This document shows, piece after piece, positions 14,648 to 18,450 of a DNA stretch of 18,450 nt. The notes under the pieces were generated by a model, which was not told where the DNA came from, made no database searches, and worked only from the letters and a program-made list of their open reading frames with translations. The translations under genes were made by a program, and so were the position numbers. Each line of letters opens with the position of its first letter. The stretch's first letter is position 1. The DNA is from RGIG3528 sp963649295 (lineage in GTDB: Bacteria > Bacillota > Clostridia > Lachnospirales > Lachnospiraceae): the NCBI GenBank assembly GCA_963649295.1, contig CAVJHK010000035.1, positions 1-18,450 of the forward strand, in the 5' to 3' direction.

Positions 14648-15326
14648 AACACTTTTTAATGTAACTAACGACGGCACCGTTACGGCGGGCACAATATTTT
14701 CCGCAATGATTGCGGCACTCATACTCGGATTTATAATTGCGGGTACTTATGCTTTTATAATGAAAAAGGAAAACGCATCCGTAAGCTTTTTTATGACACT
14801 TGTGCTTTTGCCGGCACTTGTGAGCCTTATTATTGTTCTTATAAGCGGTGATGCGGCAAAGGCTTTGTCGATCGCGGGCGTATTTACGCTTGTGCGTTTT
14901 CGTTCGCAGCCGGGCGACGGAAGAGATTTGTCATTTATCCTTCTTGCGATGGCAGCGGGACTTGCGACGGGAATGCATTATATGACGGTTGCGGCGGTTT
15001 TGGTGCTTGTTGCATGTGTGATTATCGTTTTAATAGCAAAGATTGCAGAGAACTTTTTTAAGACAGAAACAAAGTCTTTAAAGATAGTAATTCCGGAAGA
15101 TATGAATTATTCGGATGCTTTTACGGATATCTTTAACAAATATACCGTTTCAAATAATCTTGAAAAGGTGAAGACAACCAATATGGGGACGCTTTATGAG
15201 CTTTCCTATATTGTAAAAATGAAGAAGGAGGCGGACGAAAAGGGATTTTTGGATGAAATCAGAGTTCGCAACGGAAACTTAAATATTACTCTTTCAAAGC
15301 TTATAAAGAAGGAAACACAATTATAA
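14640..15326 (+). CDS. DUF4956 family membrane protein, partner of the VTC polymerase
   Basis: 228 aa with four predicted membrane segments at about 17-41, 49-69, 96-112 and 115-138. Between the second and third lies the strongly conserved-looking motif FTLVRFRSQPGDGRD (82-96), rich in Arg and Asp in a largely hydrophobic half. Residues from 140 on form a soluble alpha/beta domain (PEDMNYSDAFTDIFNKY, then ELSYIVKMKKEADEKGFLDE). DUF4956 proteins are repeatedly found next to VTC-domain genes, often also with CotH-type kinases; no CotH is present here. The ATG is eight bases inside the VTC gene, with AGGAG well placed before it, so synthesis is coupled. A role as membrane anchor or channel for nascent polyphosphate, analogous to the Vtc4 membrane part, is inferred. 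Confidence 0.88.
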   Translation: MLETLFNVTNDGTVTAGTIFSAMIAALILGFIIAGTYAFIMKKENASVSFFMTLVLLPALVSLIIVLISGDAAKALSIAGVFTLVRFRSQPGDGRDLSFILLAMAAGLATGMHYMTVAAVLVLVACVIIVLIAKIAENFFKTETKSLKIVIPEDMNYSDAFTDIFNKYTVSNNLEKVKTTNMGTLYELSYIVKMKKEADEKGFLDEIRVRNGNLNITLSKLIKKETQL

Positions 15327-15367
15327 AACTTAATCAGAAATCAAAATTGATACTGATATTGATACGG

Positions 15368-15398
15368 GCGGCAGCGGACATACGGCTACCGCTTTTTT
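15368..15398 (+). terminator. Intrinsic terminator after the DUF4956 gene
   Basis: GCGGCAGC (15368-15375), nine-base loop, GCTACCGC (15385-15392) with a single C/A mismatch, then six Ts. It separates the VTC/DUF4956 unit from the fucosidase unit. Confidence 0.85.
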
Positions 15399-15462
15399 AT
15401 GTGAAAATTTCTTTTCTTTGGAAATTTTACGAGAATTATAAAGAACATAAAAAACTCTTTGA

Positions 15463-15490
15463 TTGAATAAGCGGGTAAATATGATATAAT
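15463..15490 (+). promoter_or_regulatory. Promoter of the fucosidase unit
   Basis: Perfect TATAAT (15485-15490) with an extended -10 TG (TGATATAAT) and TTGAAT (15463-15468) 16 bases upstream. About 75 bases further upstream an AT-rich inverted repeat, AAAATTTC (15404-15411) and GAAATTTT (15421-15428), could be a regulator site but may be chance. Confidence 0.7.
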
Positions 15491-15523
15491 AAAAAGATAC
15501 GGAGAAAAATCATTGATAAGTTT

Positions 15524-15530
15524 AAGGAGG
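15524..15530 (+). promoter_or_regulatory. Consensus ribosome binding site deciding a TTG start for the fucosidase
   Basis: AAGGAGG, a full anti-Shine-Dalgarno match, is six bases before TTG 15537. The earlier in-frame TTG at 15513 would put this site inside the coding region, and no suitable ATG is nearby. Confidence 0.8.
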
Positions 15531-15536
15531 TTTATC

Positions 15537-17006
15537 TTGAGCAAGGAAGAATATTTGAAATTGATTGACGAAGTATGTGAAAAAGGCCCGTTTCATGCGG
15601 ATTGGGCGAGTCTTACGGACATGAAAGTTCCCGATTGGTTTAAGAAGCAAAAATTTGGGATTTTTATACACTGGGGGCTTTTTTCGGTTCCGGCATTCGG
15701 AAACGAATGGTATTCGAGACATATGTATGTAAAAGATTCACCGGAATATAAGCATCATATCGAAACTTACGGTGCTCATAAGGATTTCGGCTATAAGGAT
15801 TTTGCCCCGATGTTTAAGGCAGAAAAGTTTGATGCCGACGAGTGGACCGAAATATTCAAAAAATCGGGTGCAAAATATATCGTTCCTGTTGCGGAGCACC
15901 ATGACGGCTTTGCAATGTATGATTCGGATTTTACGGACTGGAATGCGGCAAAAATGGGTCCGCATAAGGACATAATAGGAGAGCTCAAAAAATCGGCGGA
16001 AAGTAAGGATATTGTATTTGCGGCATCGTCGCACAGGGCAGAGCACTATTGGTTTTTGGGAGTCGGTCGCGAATTTGAAAGTGACATAAATACTGATTTC
16101 CCCGAAGGACATATTTATTGGCCGAGTGTAAAGAGTCAGCCCGACATGAACGATGTTCATTCGCCTGTGGCGTCATCAAAGGAATTCCTTGACGACTGGC
16201 TTGTAAGATGCTGCGAAATAGTCGACAAATACAAGCCCAAAGTCATGTATTTCGACTGGTGGATTATGCATGAATCCTACAAGGAGCATCTCAAAAAATT
16301 CATGGCATATTATTATAACCGCGGTCGTGAATGGGATACCGACGTCACAATTATTTATAAGCATGATCCCATACCGTTTGGAGCCGGCATCCCGGATGTG
16401 GAGCGCGGAAAATTTGCGACGGCGCAAAGCTATTATTGGCAGACGGATACGGCAATAGCCTATAATTCGTGGTGTTATACCGATTCTCTTGATTACAAAA
16501 ATGCGGACGAGATCCTTGATTATCTTGTGGATGTTGTTTCAAAGAACGGAAATCTGCTTTTAAATATAGGACCAAAATCCGACGGAACAATCCCCGAAAA
16601 GGATCGCGAAATTCTTTTTGAAATCGGCGACTGGTTAAAAATAAACGGTGAAGCAATCTATAATTCCAAGCCCTTTAAGCATTCGGCGGAAGGACCGACC
16701 AAGGAAACGGAAGGCAAATTTTCGGATGTTAAGGGAAAGGAATATACCCACGAAGACTTCAGATTTACGTGCGGAAACGGCGCTATTTATGTAATTTCCT
16801 TAAATTATCCTGAGGACGGATTATTAAAAATCAAAACGCTTGCGAATGCGGACGTAAACTCGCTTGAATTTCAGGGAATTATAAAACGTGTATCGGTGCT
16901 CGGCGTGGGAGAGGCAGAGTTCCGTCAGGACGCGGAAGCACTTTTTGTAAAGGGACCCAAATTTAAAACAAATAAGCCCGTTGTAATCAAGGTTGAAACG
17001 GACTAA
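15537..17006 (+). CDS. GH29 alpha-L-fucosidase, cytoplasmic
   Basis: Retaining glycoside hydrolase that removes terminal alpha-L-fucose. From the TTG at 15537 it has 489 aa. The family core is clear: WFKKQKFGIFIHWGLFSVP with FGIFIHWG at 40-47, EHHDGFAMYDSDFTDWN with HHDGF at 121-125, and VMYFDWW, in which D240 fits the catalytic nucleophile position. After the barrel (GNLLLNIGPKSDGTIPEKDR) a C-terminal beta domain of about 90 residues follows. No signal peptide or membrane segment is seen, so it should act on imported oligosaccharides. The general acid/base varies in GH29 and was not assigned. It leads a unit with a DUF212 protein 41 bases on and a GH42 enzyme, behind a strong extended -10 promoter. 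Whether it prefers fucosyllactose-like or other linkages cannot be read from sequence. Confidence 0.93.
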   Translation: MSKEEYLKLIDEVCEKGPFHADWASLTDMKVPDWFKKQKFGIFIHWGLFSVPAFGNEWYSRHMYVKDSPEYKHHIETYGAHKDFGYKDFAPMFKAEKFDADEWTEIFKKSGAKYIVPVAEHHDGFAMYDSDFTDWNAAKMGPHKDIIGELKKSAESKDIVFAASSHRAEHYWFLGVGREFESDINTDFPEGHIYWPSVKSQPDMNDVHSPVASSKEFLDDWLVRCCEIVDKYKPKVMYFDWWIMHESYKEHLKKFMAYYYNRGREWDTDVTIIYKHDPIPFGAGIPDVERGKFATAQSYYWQTDTAIAYNSWCYTDSLDYKNADEILDYLVDVVSKNGNLLLNIGPKSDGTIPEKDREILFEIGDWLKINGEAIYNSKPFKHSAEGPTKETEGKFSDVKGKEYTHEDFRFTCGNGAIYVISLNYPEDGLLKIKTLANADVNSLEFQGIIKRVSVLGVGEAEFRQDAEALFVKGPKFKTNKPVVIKVETD

Positions 17007-17047
17007 AACATAAAATTAAATTTATTATTGTCGGATAAATATATATC

Positions 17048-17527
17048 ATGAACGCATTTAAGTTATTATTCAGTAATCAAATATTGGTTACAACAAGCTT
17101 TTCCTGGTTTTTTGCACAGGTAATCAAAACACTTATAAATTTTCATTTTACGCATAAGATTGAGCTTGAGCGAATGGTGGGATCCGGCGGAATGCCGAGC
17201 TGTCACTCGGCAACCGTATGCTCGCTTGCCACAACAACAGGCTTTGTATGCGGACTTGATTCGCCCGAATTCGGAATCGCGACGATGCTTGCGATTATCG
17301 TTATGTATGACGCAAGGGGAGTGAGGCGTGAAACCGGAAAACAGGCGGTGCTCCTCAACCAGATAAGAAATTATCTTCTTTTTGGCGGTGAAAAGGCGGG
17401 ACATCCGAAGCCGGATTTTTCCGACGAAAACCTAAAAGAACTTGTGGGACATACGCCTTTTCAGGTGCTTGTGGGTGCAATACTCGGAATTATCATGGGT
17501 ATTATATCCGGGATTTTTTGGAAATAA
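17048..17527 (+). CDS. DUF212 / divergent PAP2 family membrane protein (YuiD-like)
   Basis: 159 aa. Conserved family blocks are present: GSGGMPSCHSATVCSLA around 45-61, which resembles the PSGH/PSxHS phosphatase motif of PAP2 enzymes; MYDARGVRRETGKQAVLLNQ around 86-105; and a C-terminal GHTPFQVLVGAILGIIMGII segment. N-terminal, central (about 60-86) and C-terminal hydrophobic stretches indicate an integral membrane protein. A phosphatase role is suggested by the motif but is not established for the family. The ATG at 17048 has no clear Shine-Dalgarno site, so low or coupled translation is possible. It sits between two glycosidase genes, 41 bases after one and 21 before the next, with no terminator on either side. 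That is an unusual place for it and suggests shared transcription rather than proven shared function. Confidence 0.88.
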   Translation: MNAFKLLFSNQILVTTSFSWFFAQVIKTLINFHFTHKIELERMVGSGGMPSCHSATVCSLATTTGFVCGLDSPEFGIATMLAIIVMYDARGVRRETGKQAVLLNQIRNYLLFGGEKAGHPKPDFSDENLKELVGHTPFQVLVGAILGIIMGIISGIFWK

Positions 17528-17548
17528 CTATATAAATTCGGAGGCATT

Positions 17549-18450
17549 ATGGAAAAAATATTGTACGGCGGAGATTATAATCCCGAGCAATGGGACTTAT
17601 CGGAAATCGGGCTGCAAATCGAAAAATTAAAAGAGGCGCATGTTGATACGCTCACACTCAATGTTTTTTCGTGGGCCTCGCTTCAAAAATCGGAGCATAT
17701 ATATGATTTTAAAAAGCTCGACCGCATTATGCAAATCGCACGCGAAAACGGGATGAAGGTATGCCTTGCGACTTCGACCGGGGCACATCCCGCCTGGATG
17801 GCAAAGCGTCATCCGGACATTTTGCAGGTAGATTTTGACGGACGAAAAAGAAAATTCGGCGGAAGACACAATTCCTGTCAGAACAGCCCCACATATCGCA
17901 AATATTCAAAGCGTCTTGCGGGAAAGCTCGCAAAAAGATACAAGAATTACGATAATATAGTCGCATGGCATGTGAGCAACGAATATTCGGCAAACTGTTA
18001 TTGCAAAAACTGCGAAAAAAATTTTCGTAAGTGGCTGAAGCAAAAATACAAAACGATAAAAGAAGTGAACCGCGCGTGGGATACGGCATTCTGGGGACAT
18101 ACTTTTTACAATTTTAACGAAATCGTTGCACCGAATATCCTGTCAGAGCACTTCGGATACAGAAAAACCTGCTTCCAGGGAATCACGATTGATTACCGGA
18201 GATTTCAGTCCGAAAGCGTGCTTGAGAGTTATAAAGCGGAATACAAGGAAATCAAAAAATATACGCCGAACATACCCGTCACAACCAACTTTATGGGATA
18301 TCATTTTGAGATAGACCAAAAAGCCTGGGCACCTTATCTTGACTTTGTTTCGTGGGACAATTATCCGTCGTCGGATTCCGAAGAATGGTCGGTTTCCATG
18401 TGGCATGACATGATGAGAGGCTTAAAGGGCGGACGGAGCTTCTGGCTTAT
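17549..18450 (+). CDS. GH42 beta-galactosidase, N-terminal part (3' end outside window)
   Basis: The frame from ATG 17549 stays open to the window edge, giving 300 residues of a family usually 650-700 long. GGAGG (17540-17544) is four bases before the ATG. The N-terminus YGGDYNPEQWD and the block STGAHPAWMAKRHPDIL are typical of GH42. E145 in AWHVSNEYS is the general acid/base position. Cysteines C110, C150, C152 and C155 (NCYCKNCEKNF) match the zinc site of the Thermus enzyme A4-beta-Gal. The nucleophile glutamate, expected near residue 310, lies beyond the window. No signal peptide is seen. The enzyme removes terminal beta-galactose from small oligosaccharides in the cytoplasm. Together with the fucosidase upstream it suggests stepwise breakdown of fucosylated, galactose-containing glycans; the pairing is inference. 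Confidence 0.93.
   Translation, partial: MEKILYGGDYNPEQWDLSEIGLQIEKLKEAHVDTLTLNVFSWASLQKSEHIYDFKKLDRIMQIARENGMKVCLATSTGAHPAWMAKRHPDILQVDFDGRKRKFGGRHNSCQNSPTYRKYSKRLAGKLAKRYKNYDNIVAWHVSNEYSANCYCKNCEKNFRKWLKQKYKTIKEVNRAWDTAFWGHTFYNFNEIVAPNILSEHFGYRKTCFQGITIDYRRFQSESVLESYKAEYKEIKKYTPNIPVTTNFMGYHFEIDQKAWAPYLDFVSWDNYPSSDSEEWSVSMWHDMMRGLKGGRSFWL

Noticed and set aside
15404..15428. AAAATTTC / GAAATTTT inverted repeat as a fucosidase operator
   Set aside because: It is short, very AT-rich and well upstream of the promoter. Such repeats arise easily by chance here, so it is mentioned only with the promoter.

Overview
The window looks like chromosomal DNA of a low-GC Gram-positive anaerobe of the Clostridia, most likely a Lachnospiraceae relative. 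This rests on the AT-rich composition, strong GGAGG-type ribosome binding sites, the block PucR-type regulator / ftsE / ftsX / M23 peptidase / S41 peptidase, and the Firmicutes families DUF1836 and DUF4364. The placement is inferred from gene content and was not tested by a search. No rRNA, tRNA, CRISPR array, insertion sequence or phage gene was seen, and no intergenic stretch exceeds 300 bases.

Layout. 1-795 is the C-terminal part of a PucR/CdaR-type regulator. 849-6429 is a tightly packed forward run: ftsE, ftsX, a secreted coiled-coil M23 peptidase, an S41 C-terminal processing peptidase and homoserine dehydrogenase. It closes at a perfect palindromic terminator shared with the convergent DegV gene (6503-7314, minus), which is broken by ten Ns. 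Divergent from degV is a DUF1836 regulator (7540-8277). A forward run 8356-13692 follows: prfC (RF3), lon, ysxC and a DUF4364 winged-helix protein. It has its own promoter, a hairpin/T-run in the leader, and an end terminator. A two-gene unit between terminators (13820-15326) encodes a VTC-type polyphosphate polymerase overlapping a DUF4956 membrane protein. The last part (15537 to the end) is a sugar-use unit: GH29 alpha-L-fucosidase, a DUF212 membrane protein and the start of a GH42 beta-galactosidase.

How the genes work together. FtsEX is an ATP-driven membrane switch that in other bacteria turns on a coiled-coil peptidoglycan hydrolase outside the cell; the M23 protein next door is the obvious partner. 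RF3, Lon and YsxC belong to translation termination, protein quality control and ribosome assembly. The fucosidase and beta-galactosidase have no visible export signal, so they probably act on imported fucosylated or galactosylated oligosaccharides from host glycans or plant material.

The observations most worth a second look are: (1) a 30-bp tandem repeat inside the DUF1836 gene whose copies differ almost only by amino-acid-changing substitutions in the main frame, but often silently in an overlapping frame encoding a basic peptide; (2) a second 30-bp-period repeat in the Lon linker; (3) the isolated VTC + DUF4956 pair; and (4) a promoter followed at once by a terminator-like hairpin upstream of prfC.
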